A program made the position numbers and the translations under genes. 64,000 nucleotides of DNA, taken from JANELJ01 sp024511395. Its GTDB lineage: Bacteria; Pseudomonadota; Gammaproteobacteria; GRL18. The stretch spans positions 3,100,001 to 3,164,000 of the forward strand of contig OY820613.1 of the NCBI GenBank assembly GCA_963681975.1, read 5' to 3'. The notes under the pieces are model-generated. The model did not search any database, was not told the origin of the DNA, and saw only the letters and a list, made by a program, of their open reading frames with translations. Positions within the stretch are counted from its first letter, which is position 1. Every line of letters begins with the position of its first letter. This document shows positions 1 to 9,196 of this stretch, one piece after another.

Positions 1-414
1 GGCATTACCCGGTGTATTTTTACCCTGGTTAAGCTCAACAAAATCATCCGGCTTTAATGCCGCTATACCCCAGGCATTGGCTTCCAGATCATTGAGCAGC
101 GCTGTTTTTTGCCAGCCGAACTGTTTAGCCAGCTGCGCCCCATCAATTGCCCAGGGCAGGTTCGTTACCTGGCAATGATTATCCTGCACCGGCCCGGCCA
201 CGCCAAAGCAGGTGTATTGTATGGCTGAAGCCAGTTTCTGAACTTGCGGTTCAGCCAGAAACAGGCTCAAAATATCGGCCAGTGAAGCATGGCCACCGCT
301 CTGCCAGGTCTGTTCATAAAGGGAATTAACCTGACTATTACCGTTATTCTCTGTGACTTCAAAAATACCCAGGCTAGTTTTGGTGCCGCCAATATCACCG
401 GCTAGTACTTCCAT
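1..414 (-). CDS. glk: Glucokinase, N-terminal part (runs off the window)
   Basis: The first 138 codons of a bacterial-type glucokinase (ATP + glucose to glucose 6-phosphate, cytoplasmic) are visible; the 3' end lies outside the window. The N-terminus carries the ATP-phosphate motif GDIGGTK at residues 6-12, followed by FGVAGPV, TNLPWAI and NDLEANAWG, the order found in the Glk family (PF02685) rather than in ROK repressors, since no helix-turn-helix precedes the kinase fold. The ATG at 412-414 is chosen because the phosphate motif follows at once. No intact operon partner is visible. A related sugar kinase of the same fold cannot be excluded from the N-terminus alone. Confidence 0.85.
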   Translation of the reverse strand, partial: MEVLAGDIGGTKTSLGIFEVTENNGNSQVNSLYEQTWQSGGHASLADILSLFLAEPQVQKLASAIQYTCFGVAGPVQDNHCQVTNLPWAIDGAQLAKQFGWQKTALLNDLEANAWGIAALKPDDFVELNQGKNTPGNA

Positions 415-480
415 ATTATCCCTGCTGCCTCTATACTGAATTTACTGGCTTCAATGTATGCTTTTACCGGGGGACTTGCA

Positions 481-807
481 ATGTATAGACACTATTTTTT
501 TATCGCAATAATTAACATACTGCTCTTAACTGCCTGCCAGTCCAATGAACTCAGCCCTGAGGAAATAGCAATACAGGATGCCGCTGATAAGCAGGTATCC
601 AGCCTGCTGTTTGAGCAAAATCTGGATAACCATGCTTCTTATAATGTTCATAAAGATGGTTCAGTCATTATCTGCTTTGACCGTAACGTCAGTTCCGAAA
701 GTTATACGGACATTGTACAAAAGTTAAGAGCGGCTCCTGAAATCAGCAGTGTCTATGCTGAACAGGACGGACAACAGGTTTGTCCCCTGAATTCTATACG
801 TAAATAA
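481..807 (+). CDS. Small putative lipoprotein
   Basis: A 108-residue protein of unrecognised family. It starts MYRHYFFIAIINILLLTACQ: a short charged n-region, a hydrophobic stretch and the lipobox LTAC, so it should be cleaved and lipidated at Cys17. The mature part is hydrophilic with two further cysteines (ICFD and QVCP). An upstream in-frame ATG at 454 exists, but a purine-rich GGGGGA lies just ahead of the ATG at 481, and starting there puts the signal peptide at the N-terminus. It stands alone between divergent glk and a broken chemoreceptor gene. Function unknown. Confidence 0.6.
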   Translation: MYRHYFFIAIINILLLTACQSNELSPEEIAIQDAADKQVSSLLFEQNLDNHASYNVHKDGSVIICFDRNVSSESYTDIVQKLRAAPEISSVYAEQDGQQVCPLNSIRK

Positions 808-961
808 ACCTGCATCTATTACTTAAGTATTTGCTAATACAGCCGCTAATAAAATTAATCTTATTTTTAATATTTTTGAACGGATGCCATTTTAATTAGT
901 TTCTATCCGTTTATTAAGCAAAACATAGTCTGATCAAGAACCCCTGACGAATAAAAACACT

Positions 962-2294
962 ATGAAAAAACAGGACATCCGCTACTCCGTTGGCATTAAG
1001 GTTATTTTACCTCTGGCCATTATCTTTCTATTGGCCATGGGGCTTTCTAACTGGTTTTTCAGCAATCACCTGTCTGAACAGATCCATGAGGATGTTATCA
1101 AGCAGACTCAAAGCACTGCCACTAACTTCTTTGACAGCCTTAATACCATGATGCTAACCGGTACCATTAGTAATAAGCAGATACTAAAAGACAAGGTGCT
1201 GAAAACACTGGCCATCAAGGAATTACGGGTTTTACATGGTGAAGGTCATTTACCCGGTACTGTACAGAGTGATAAAAACAAAATTCAGAATCAACTTGAT
1301 GAACGGGTCATGCAGGGCGAGGAAGTGATTGAGTGGGGTGAGCAGTATTGCTGCGATTATTTTTGCCTTTCTTATTTTCCGCAAGGTCGTAGTGACACCA
1401 CTGAGTGAATTTCGTAAAACCGCCAAAGTGATTAACAGTCTGCTGGAAGAATTTCAGACCGTTTTAAGCAATGTCTCCACAGCCAGTAAGGATCTGGCCG
1501 GCTCATCCAGCCAGTTAAACACTATTACTGAAAACACACTCAATAGTATTAATGAACAGTACCAGAAAATTGAAATTATTTCCGAGGTTACGCAAAACCT
1601 GTCAGAAAGCTCTAAACGAGTTTCCGAATGTTCACTGGATGCCGATAATGCTGTACTGGAAACCCAGAAAGATGCAGATTTCGGAGACCAGATGACCCAA
1701 AAGGTGTCTCAACAGCTAAGCAGCTTGGCAGGCAGTGTCTCCGATGCCAGCCAGATATCACTTGCCCTGGCAGAAGACAGTCAGAAAATATCCAAAGTTT
1801 TGCATACCATTAAGGAAATTGCTGAACAGACTAATCTGCTGGCGCTGAATGCCGCCATTGAAGCCGCCCGTGCCGGTGAGCATGGCCGTGGTTTTGCCGT
1901 GGTAGCTGACGAGGTGCGCCAGCTGTCTCAGAAAACTCAGGAATCCACCCTGGTGATTCAGGAAATTATTGAAAAATTACAGAAAAATTCATCACTGGCT
2001 GTGGATAAAATGACTCAGAGCACGGAAGTTTCCAGAAAAACTTCAGAACTGGCTGAACAGGCACTGCAGAAAATAAACGAATCTGTCACCACCATTAAAA
2101 CCAAAAACCATGAAATTGTCAGTGTGGCTGAGGAGCAGAGTATTATTACCCGTAATATTTATGAAAATATTCAGCAGATCCACGATCATGCCACTTATTC
2201 CAGAGAAAAAGCCGAGGAAACCAGCCAGTCCAGTCACCAGCTATCCAAACTGGCCCTGATGCTGGAAAAACTGGTAGAAAAGTTTAAGGTTTAA
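962..2294 (+). pseudogene. Methyl-accepting chemotaxis protein, broken by internal deletion and frameshift
   Basis: An inner-membrane chemoreceptor in two frames. The first (962-1408) encodes TM1 (about residues 13-30) and the start of a periplasmic sensor ending near GEEVIEWG. The second frame, entered near 1329-1345, begins with TM2 (IAAIIFAFLIF), a HAMP start (VVVTPLSEF) and then the signalling domain with the conserved hairpin tip, visible as EIAEQTNLLALNAAIEAARA. Much of the sensor domain and the second half of HAMP are absent, so this is more than a point frameshift: at least one deletion removed sequence between the two membrane segments. The signalling domain would be intact only if translation began internally at 1329 (TTG). 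Neighbouring genes are not chemotaxis genes. Confidence 0.85.
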
Positions 2295-2301
2295 GGTAAA
2301 A

Positions 2302-2865
2302 CTAAAACGGAAACATTTTTACCGGTGACGGCATCCGGTTAACATCCTGCCCCATAACCCCGAGTTTTCTGTTAAGGCTCTGCATCTGCTTGTTAATTTT
2401 TTTCAGGCTATAGTTGATATTATTGATGCTGCCACTGAAACCATGTGCATCCTCCTGCATCAATTGAACGGTTTGAGCAATATGGGTCAGTACGGCGACT
2501 GAAGTATCCGGCTGAATAATAGAATTACTGATAGCCTGGGTGTGGTGAGCCACCTCTTTGATCCCTGCTTCCACTGAACCTATATTTGACTGCATCTGTT
2601 CAATGGCTCGGGTCATAGACGATACCCCCTTTGTCATATCTTCAATATAAGCATTGGTTTTCTGTATATTCTGCTGCTGTGACCAGACCAGAAAAACAAT
2701 CACGGCAAAAAACACCAGTAATACCAGAACACCATAACGAATAATCCGGGCATTGCTACGTCCAAGCTGCTCCTGGGATTTTATGGCCTCAATAAACTGC
2801 TGCTGAACATTTTCAACCATAGTCTCATTTATATTCCCTGTTTGTTCCTGCTCTTCAATAGTCAT
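2302..2865 (-). CDS. Membrane-anchored coiled-coil protein of unknown function
   Basis: A 187-residue protein with a polar N-terminus (1-42), a single transmembrane helix (about 43-62, VLVLLVFFAVIVFLVW) and a long heptad-like region (about 65-175) rich in Gln, Ile and Ser, followed by a short basic tail. No catalytic motif is recognised. It converges with the chemoreceptor remnant, with only 7 bp between the two stops. The coiled-coil layout resembles membrane scaffold or chemoreceptor-like architecture, but homology is not claimed. Confidence 0.6.
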   Translation of the reverse strand: MTIEEQEQTGNINETMVENVQQQFIEAIKSQEQLGRSNARIIRYGVLVLLVFFAVIVFLVWSQQQNIQKTNAYIEDMTKGVSSMTRAIEQMQSNIGSVEAGIKEVAHHTQAISNSIIQPDTSVAVLTHIAQTVQLMQEDAHGFSGSINNINYSLKKINKQMQSLNRKLGVMGQDVNRMPSPVKMFPF

Positions 2866-2915
2866 TTAATACCCGTGTTTAATAATTTGTTGTGTTTTTT
2901 TAAAAAGCTTACTGA

Positions 2916-3569
2916 TTATAACTGCTGATACTCCCTGAGCAACTGTTCAGCCTCCTCTCTGGACAGAATTTTCCATGGCAGGGGGAAAAGACCGGCGACT
3001 TTCTGCTGGTATTTTTTATAAACCTCACCATGGTAAGCGATCAGTTTTTTTTCTTCCAAGCGGGAACCATAGATAAAGTAAGCGGTTACCAGTAAATAAA
3101 CCACCAGCTGTACACTGGACACATCCCGAGTCCAGATAATCACCAGACCAAAGAAATACCAGGGATGCCTGACATAGCGGTGAAAGGGTAAAATCTGAAA
3201 TTTCTCCTGATCGTGGACGCTTTGATTACCTTCTTTAAGCTGCCTTGTGCCCCAGAACTCTGACAGATCGTAATAATTTAAGGAATAAACAAAGCCTGTT
3301 ACTGCCAGCAGGGCCAGAGCCGAAGTAAGGTAAAAGCCAAGCCCCTGCCACTGCCATAACAGCTCACCGAGATATAGCAGAACCAGTACCGCCAGAGGGA
3401 TAGACAATATAATGGCCAAGGCATTAAACATCAGCCGGTAATAAGGCATCAGTCCCGGCCAGCGCCGTGCCACCCATTGCTTGACCATCAAAGAAGCCAT
3501 CAGCGAATGAAAGGCAAAGTAACTGATAAATACCGCAGCTATAATGATATATGGTACTGTATTATTCAA
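2916..3569 (-). CDS. NnrU / isoprenylcysteine methyltransferase-like membrane protein
   Basis: A 217-residue integral membrane protein with hydrophobic segments near residues 6-28, 48-68, 77-97, 139-147 and 153-168. The sequence YVRHPWYFFG, with RHPWY at 134-138, is the signature shared by the NnrU family and phospholipid/isoprenylcysteine methyltransferases, where the RHP(x)Y motif helps bind S-adenosylmethionine. NnrU proteins often accompany denitrification genes, but none are present here, so substrate and role stay open. Its start is the ATG at 3567-3569. Confidence 0.75.
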   Translation of the reverse strand: MNNTVPYIIIAAVFISYFAFHSLMASLMVKQWVARRWPGLMPYYRLMFNALAIILSIPLAVLVLLYLGELLWQWQGLGFYLTSALALLAVTGFVYSLNYYDLSEFWGTRQLKEGNQSVHDQEKFQILPFHRYVRHPWYFFGLVIIWTRDVSSVQLVVYLLVTAYFIYGSRLEEKKLIAYHGEVYKKYQQKVAGLFPLPWKILSREEAEQLLREYQQL

Positions 3570-3638
3570 AAGGTTTCCTGTGTTTTGGACAATACTACCA
3601 AAGTTTACACCGCAGTGTAATCAGTGTGCATCCTATTT

Positions 3639-3674
3639 CCCTCTCCCGCTGGGAGAGGGCCAAGGTGAGGGTTA
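3639..3674. repeat. REP-like palindromic repeat, copy 1
   Basis: An inverted repeat CCCTCTCCC-gct-GGGAGAGGG followed by a GGTGAGGG tail, the form of widespread intergenic REP-like elements. A diverged relative lies at 43914-43946. The rest of the 199-bp gap 3570-3768 shows no gene. Confidence 0.7.
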
Positions 3675-3768
3675 AATCAAAACTACGGATGAAGTCAAAA
3701 TATTCTGGAAAGCCTTGTAGATTCAGTGCTATGGACATTCGCAGTAGGTTCAACTAATTTTTTTAGGA

Positions 3769-4353
3769 TTATTTAAGCTCCAGTTTAAATGGATAATACC
3801 GTACTTGCTGGCCTTCTGATACCGTTAACAGGGCTTTTACCGGCGTCCCCTGGTAATTGAGTAAAATTTTATGATGGTTCTTATCAGAATCCCTGTTAGC
3901 CTGGGTACCAAACCCATAATCAATGGCTGCCGTGGAAATCCGGTTATTATCTTTATCCAGCAGGGCAATATTCAGCAATCTGTCCTTGCAGCCTGAAACT
4001 TCAAAGCCCATTACCGTATTGCCCAAACGGACCATTTTCAGTTTAAGTCCAACATCTTCCCAGACTGCGCCGATATTTAAATCCGTAAAACTGCTGCTGT
4101 GTTTGGAAAGCGGCAGGTGAACAATAATTTCTCCCTCTATGGATTTAAGTGATTGCTGCTCATTTTTTCAGGACAGTTTAAAATCAATAGTGGTATCCAT
4201 CCAGGGCTGATTTTTATCCGGCACAAACTCACCGTTCATATAGTAGCCCTTCGCCTTAAGCAGGTAAAAATTTGACTGACCTGTCTGGCCCTGAACCTGT
4301 TTTTCTGTATTATTTCCTGAATTCTCTTCAGGGTAGTTCAGTTTCACTGACAT
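3769..4353 (-). pseudogene. Hypothetical protein interrupted by an in-frame TGA
   Basis: Two pieces in the same reading frame, 4353-4168 (61 codons) and then on to 3769, are separated by a single TGA at 4168-4170; the frame continues for 132 codons after the stop without another break. The product would be about 194 residues, hydrophilic, with one Cys and no signal peptide. Family unknown. The start at 4353 has GAAGTGA upstream. It lies downstream of a decayed membrane-protein gene on the same strand and may have been its operon partner. Confidence 0.6.
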
Positions 4354-5040
4354 AAATCACTTCTATAGTGTCAATTTTACCATGAAAATTCTGTGTTACC
4401 GAACGGCCTGAGCCGAACAGGTTTGTCATGGATGAGCGGGAAGCACCGCTCAGGTACTATTGTTTGTCATTCAGCGCTCTAACGCTTAACATACGCTGTT
4501 CATTACCGGATACGGTATAGGAAAGTACATCATCTGCACTGGGTTTAAATAAAATACAACTGCTGTATCGGGACAGGACTTTATTTTTATTATTTTTCTT
4601 AAAACGGACAGCTTCTGTACGGATCGCTAGATTCAAATTTATCTCAGCTTTCAGGGATTTTACCGCAGCAAAATCCACCCCTTTTTTTAGACGCAATTTT
4701 TTTCGTAGTTCCAGCTCAGTGTACTGAACTGGTTTATTATTAACCTGAATTCTGGATAAGAACTAAAAAATATTGAACTAAATGCCTGTTTCTCGATCAG
4801 ATCATTTAATGACCAAATCAAATGAATTTGAACAAGGAACAGGCAAGTGACTACTATAGATGAATTGTATTGTAATATCGATGATTTCAACCAGGTCTTT
4901 TATCCTGAATGGGAAAAAACACTGCTGGAATCCGGTGATAAAAAGAGAAGACGACAAGGTGTAATGAGCCCCGGTGAACTGATGACTATCCTGATTAACT
5001 TTCATCAGTCACATTACAAAGATTTTAAGAGTTATTATTT

Positions 5041-6540
5041 AGTTCAACCTGAATAATACCGTTTTAAGCCTGACATCAAGCCAGGTTTAAAGCGGCTGAT
5101 TACCCCGGTTTGATAAAAGACCCCATCAAACCGGAAATAATTTTGAGCCACAAAAGCCGGAGCTTATTGAGGATCTTTCTTAAGTTATGTCCAGCGGCTA
5201 CCATAACCATATTAATGGCATCACCGACTGCACCTTTGAGGTAGCAGCGATCTAAACGGCCATCGTTTTTCATATGACCGATTTCAGGCTCAATCGCACT
5301 GCGCCGTTTTAATGCCTTTTTAATACTTCGGGTAACGCCTCGCTTCTGACCTGAGATAAAAACTTTAGTGTCTTTTACTTCATGTCCACGATAACCCCGG
5401 TCAACAAAGCACTGTTCCGGCTGTACGGCTGTAAACTGTTTTATTTGTTCCAGTTGTGGCAGCAAGGTATGTCCATCATAAGGATTGCCCGGACAACTTT
5501 GAGCGCCAATAACAAAGCCTTCCTTGTTAGTTACCGCGATACTGGCTTTAACTCCAAATTCATAAGGCTTATGAGCTTTGCCTTTACTGATACACTCGAC
5601 TTCCGGTGCATGTAAACTGTAAAGCTTGTTCTTACTGTGCTGCTCCTGCTCAATCAGTTTCTGAGCCTGTTTTAGAGCTACTTCAAACAATGACTGAATA
5701 TCGACAGAATAATTGGGCAGTTGTCGTTCAATATCCCGTTTAACACGACCTAAACGGGATTTCAGTTTATTGTTCATTTTCTTCATGCGTTTAAACTGTT
5801 TTGCATGTGCATAACGACTGGCCATTAGTACATATTGCGGCCCAACCCGATTATAGTTCTGACGCAGTTTAATACCGTGCTCTTTGGACAGTTTAACCAG
5901 GTTTTCTCTGGCTTTGTTCAGGAGCTTTGAATCGGTTGGAAAAGCGATGTTCTTTTCCTGTACGGTAGTATCTACCGTGACTTTCTTTAAACTGCCGGGC
6001 TTGATAGTTTTACTCTTTAGTCCGGCTTTAATGGTTTCAATCAGTAATTTTTCACTGCCTGATTTACCCGGCCGGTTACGCCATTTGGTCATGGTCACAG
6101 GGTGTATAGGCATTTTATGCTGAAAGTATTCTTCACCACAGAAATACTGCCAGTACGGATTTTCTGTCCAGCCTTTTACTACCTGTTCATCCGATAAATC
6201 ATGCAGGTGTTTCAGGTAATGCAATCCTGCAATCAATCGAGTGCGTATGGCAGGAGCACCTTTAGTGGATACAAACAGAGCGCCCCATTCTTTATCAGGA
6301 CTTTCCCAATCTATGTGTTTTGATAACTTAATCAACTCATGGTTTATGTCCAGCATGTTTTCAAGGCGCATCCTGAACAGGTCTTCCTGAGGTATTTTTG
6401 GCTGTTTCTCTGGCTTCATTCTGGTCTGGAAATTTGCAAGGTAATAAGGCTTATTTTACCAAAAATCTGCAAATTTAACACCCATAATCAAGCAATATTT
6501 CTTTATAAATCAATGTGCTATGATTTATTCAGGTCGGACT
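5041..6540 (-). mobile_element. IS5-family-like element, copy A
   Basis: Exactly 1500 bp, with ends AGTTCAACCTGAATAA (left) and the complement of AGTCCGACCTGAATAA (right). The 4-bp target duplication ATTT is perfect (5037-5040, 6541-6544). It is inserted inside the transposase gene of IS982 copy 1. Confidence 0.9.
5100..6419 (-). CDS. IS5-family transposase (copy A)
   Basis: A 439-residue DDE transposase. The N-terminal InsH-like domain (about 10-110) precedes the catalytic core: first Asp in VTVDTTVQEK, second in FVDRGYRGHE, and the Glu in RRSAIEPEIGHMK. The last residues differ from copies B and D because a change to GGG TAA ends the protein about eight residues early. All three catalytic residues are kept, so it may be active. 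Confidence 0.88.
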   Translation of the reverse strand: MKPEKQPKIPQEDLFRMRLENMLDINHELIKLSKHIDWESPDKEWGALFVSTKGAPAIRTRLIAGLHYLKHLHDLSDEQVVKGWTENPYWQYFCGEEYFQHKMPIHPVTMTKWRNRPGKSGSEKLLIETIKAGLKSKTIKPGSLKKVTVDTTVQEKNIAFPTDSKLLNKARENLVKLSKEHGIKLRQNYNRVGPQYVLMASRYAHAKQFKRMKKMNNKLKSRLGRVKRDIERQLPNYSVDIQSLFEVALKQAQKLIEQEQHSKNKLYSLHAPEVECISKGKAHKPYEFGVKASIAVTNKEGFVIGAQSCPGNPYDGHTLLPQLEQIKQFTAVQPEQCFVDRGYRGHEVKDTKVFISGQKRGVTRSIKKALKRRSAIEPEIGHMKNDGRLDRCYLKGAVGDAINMVMVAAGHNLRKILNKLRLLWLKIISGLMGSFIKPG

Positions 6541-8852
6541 ATTTATGCCATGTGCATCAACATCTTAGGAAAGAGTTTCCAAATTTATTGAGCTATAGCC
6601 GTTTCCTGTGAGTGATGTCATCGGTACTGGTGCCATTATGCGCTTACTTTACTCATTGCAAAGGAAAGCCAACCGGAATTGCCTTTGTTGATGCGACCAG
6701 CATTAAAGTATGCCACAACATTCGCATACCCAGGCATAAAGTCTTTGATGGTGTTGCTCAGCGAGGCAAATCGACCATGGGGTGGTTCTATGGGTTTAAA
6801 GTTCACCTGATCATTAATCATAAAGGTGAAATACTGGCCACTAAATTGACGGCCGGTAATATAGATGACAGAAAACCGGTTCCTGAAATGGCCAAAGACT
6901 TATATGGAAAGCTTTATGGTGACAAAGGCTATGTCTCCAGTCTTTTAAGTGATGAACTGTTTGAACAGGATGTCGGGCTTATTACCAATGTCAGACGAAA
7001 CATGAAAACACGTGCCATTGCATTGTGGGATAAGATTATGCTGAAAAAACGCTTTATAATTGAAACGGTTAATGAGCAGCTAAAAAATATTACACAGATT
7101 GAACATTCACGTCATAGAAGCGTAAGTGGTTTTATGTTGAACCTTATTGGTTCTCTGATTGCCTATTGTCATAAAAAAGACAAGCCGACAATCAGAATAG
7201 ATGAGAGTGATATGAAAACTCTCTGTATTTAAGTAAATGACTGGGTTCTTATCCAGATCTCAGGTTTATTAATAAAGGTGGTTCTGGCTAGCCCAAAACT
7301 ACTGAAATAGTCGTCAATTGCCGAGGTTTTATTACAGCCGGCATTAGCATGTACATTATTACCCTGACTGTCTTCTACTGCAATAATTTGAATCCATACC
7401 TGTCTATTACTGCTGTTGGGGATATTCTGCCCCTTTACCCCTTAACTGCAGAATAATCTGCTCCTTATCCAGCAGAATTTCTTCTATGGTTAAAGCAAAC
7501 GGCCCCTGCTGCCAGATCGGATTAAAAAAGCTATCGTACTGCTTATTGAAGGGCTTCAGCTGCTCAATAAACGCCTTATGCCTGTCAGCCAGCCATTTTT
7601 GATCCCGGCTGTTCAGACGAATATCCATATCCGCCATTGGCGGCAGTAATTCAACACTCAGCCCCGCATACATACTGTCAAGCACGGTATTTTTACGGGC
7701 AATATCTTTACTGATCACCGAGACCAGTCCCGTAGCTAACTGGCTGCCCTGCTGTGGTTTAAATAAAGCCATGGCCATCAGGGGCAACAATAATACGACC
7801 CGGTTCAATAAGTACTTCTTTATAAGTTTTTTTCTGGCAATTAACGGGATTAATCTGAGCAATGCGCATCCCGTTGTCCGTACCTTTAAGCGGTTTACCG
7901 TTATAGTTCTTATGCAGAAACAGTCTGACAGCAGGGACTGAAAATTGTCCAAACAGAAAAACCGGTGTCACCAGCTTATCATCCACCGGATAAGCTGCCA
8001 TTAATATATGAGTCAGACCGCTATCTGGGTTAATACCGGATTTTTCAGCTGCTCAATAAAATCACCCTCCAGAGCCGGCAGGGGCTGAAGCTCATCAATA
8101 AAATAACTTTTTATGGTATTCAGACGTTGATAATTGGCATAAGCAAGAAAAACCGGTGGTTCACTGGCCAGGGACTGTTCAATCTGAACAATGGTTTCGG
8201 GTACTGCCATCTGAGACTGGAACTGGTTCCAGAAATAATACCCTATAGCGGATATGGCAAGGACAACAAAGACAACTACGGAAACTATTAATGGTGTTTT
8301 TGTACTTTTTCGCTGTTTCTTTTTTGAGTTCTTTTCAGTCTGCTGCTGTTCTGCCAGTTTCTGTTGAGCTATTTTTACCGTTTCGTCTTTCAGGATAATC
8401 ACTTCCAGAGCAGCCTGAGTGAATAACTGCTGTAATTTCTGAGCATGAACCAGATCATGTGCCCTGCGAATAATAACCGCTTTGCCGGAGAAAAATTTCT
8501 GCTGTATTTTTTGCTCAGGGATTTTGGTCAGACGGACAATATTGTCAATAACCGTTTCTTTTGAAAAACCTTCACGCAGTCGTCCCTTAAAAACAACCTT
8601 ATACATTCCCCGATTTTTTTTAGACTTTTTAGGTTTTACCGATTTATTTTCTAATTGCTGTTCTGAATCAGCTGTCTGGTTTTTTTATCATTACCGACCG
8701 GCATACTTTTTTTCCTGATTATGGTTCCTGTAACTCTTGTTCCTGTACGATAATTCTGACACCTACTGAGTATAGTTACTTTTCTTAATAAAGATATTGC
8801 GGTAATTAACACCTTGCACTTTTTTCATAAAAGCAGATGACTATTTTAAAAT

Positions 8853-8899
8853 GTCATGACAATATATGTTGTCATGACGCAAAGGCATGACAACATATA
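8853..8899. promoter_or_regulatory. Palindromic upstream activator sites for the fcc operon
   Basis: GTCATGACAA (8853-8862) and TTGTCATGAC (8869-8878) form a near-perfect 26-bp palindrome. A third CATGACAA lies at 8886-8893, so CATGACAAyATATR recurs at a 30-bp interval, close to three helical turns. The cluster lies roughly 70-115 bp upstream of the sigma-54-type promoter, the usual place for an enhancer-binding activator. The binding protein is not encoded nearby. Confidence 0.6.
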
Positions 8900-8964
8900 C
8901 TCGCCGTTGCTTTTTGAAACAGCCATATTATTAGAAATGCCGTACCTGCTGCTTATTAAGCAAG

Positions 8965-8981
8965 TTGGCACGACACATGCT
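8965..8981 (+). promoter_or_regulatory. Sigma-54 (RpoN) promoter of the fcc operon
   Basis: TTGGCACG-acac-ATGCT has the invariant GG (8967-8968) and GC (8979-8980) separated by ten bases, matching the -24/-12 consensus TGGCAC-N5-TTGC. The predicted start, about 12 bases after the GC, is near 8991. That leaves a leader of about 200 bases before the first gene at 9197. Confidence 0.75.
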
Positions 8982-8995
8982 AATAATAACTTATT

Positions 8996-9083
8996 CAGAT
9001 GAAATAGATTAATCTTTTCGGCTTACGAATACTGTGTCCCCCCCCTGCAGTTCATAAGCCGGCTGGACAATCCATTTCATCTG
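8996..9083 (+). promoter_or_regulatory. Structured 5' leader hairpin of the fcc operon
   Basis: Outer arms CAGATGAAAT (8996-9005) and ATTTCATCTG (9074-9083) pair perfectly. Inner arms CGGCTTA (9019-9025) and TAAGCCG (9055-9061) pair within them, with a C-rich loop (CCCCCCC near 9038-9045) between. The structure begins within a few bases of the predicted transcription start. No T-run follows, so it is not a standard terminator; a stabilising 5' structure or a protein- or ligand-binding element is more likely. Confidence 0.5.
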
Positions 9084-9196
9084 GATGATTTATTAAATAA
9101 ATTAATAATGTAAGACGAGTGTTATTAGTTTAAATGCACAAACATAATATTCTCATAATAATTTGTGTCCATTCAAAATAACAACAGGTAAATAGC

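Larger units (their letters stand above)
4847..7232 (+). pseudogene. IS982 transposase, interrupted by IS5-like element and by an in-frame TGA
   Basis: The transposase starts at GTG 4847 behind AAGGA. The N-terminal part reads to 5036, and removing the nested element joins ...KSYYL to CHVHQHL in frame. Six residues after SYSRFL a TGA (6609-6611) halts the frame, which then continues as MSSVLVPL... to 7232. The second part holds the DDE fold: AFVDATS, YGDKGYVS and a C-terminal IIETVNEQLKN. The same TGA occurs in copy 2 at 52433-52435. Confidence 0.8.
4743..7265 (+). mobile_element. IS982-family element, copy 1, carrying an IS5-like insertion
   Basis: The ends are ACCTGAATTCTGGATAAGAAC on the left and the complement of ACCTGAGATCTGGATAAGAAC on the right. 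The 6-bp direct repeat TTATTA flanks it (4737-4742 and 7266-7271). Without the nested IS5-like copy and its 4-bp duplication the element is 1019 bp, normal for IS982. It broke the host membrane-protein gene. Confidence 0.85.
4457..8704 (-). pseudogene. Decayed membrane protein gene split by IS982/IS5-like insertion
   Basis: Fragments of one minus-strand gene lie on both sides of the nested insertion. The 5' part starts at 8704 (ATG preceded by AGGAAA), shifts frame in an A-run near 8680, then reads from 8606 to 8013: an N-terminal domain of about 75 residues (MYKVVFKGRLREGF...), a Lys/Gln-rich linker and one transmembrane helix (LIVSVVVFVVLAISAIGYYF). Further frame changes occur near 8010, 7775 and 7405. 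The 3' part reads through 4696-4457 and ends ...SVRALNDKQ. Even with the IS and one target duplication removed, the frames do not join cleanly, so the gene was probably already damaged. Function not recognised. Confidence 0.6.

Noticed and set aside
3551..3757. Small plus-strand protein gene over the REP-like repeat
   Set aside because: The frame is composed of the repeat itself, lacks a ribosome site and overlaps the start of the opposite gene.
4160..4175. Selenocysteine insertion at the in-frame TGA
   Set aside because: The surrounding protein is not a known selenoprotein, and no stem-loop of SECIS type was seen just after the TGA.
4687..5005. Minus-strand proteins within the left end of IS982
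   Set aside because: They are mirror frames of the transposase gene and recur at copy 2 only because the element is repeated.
4168..6611. Reassignment of TGA to a sense codon (TGA at 4168, in IS982, and at a Trp position in the second BrnT)
   Set aside because: Intact genes such as ung, the TetR gene and istB neighbours use TGA as a normal stop, often in ATGA overlaps, and other broken genes have TAA and TAG. Ordinary nonsense mutation explains these sites.
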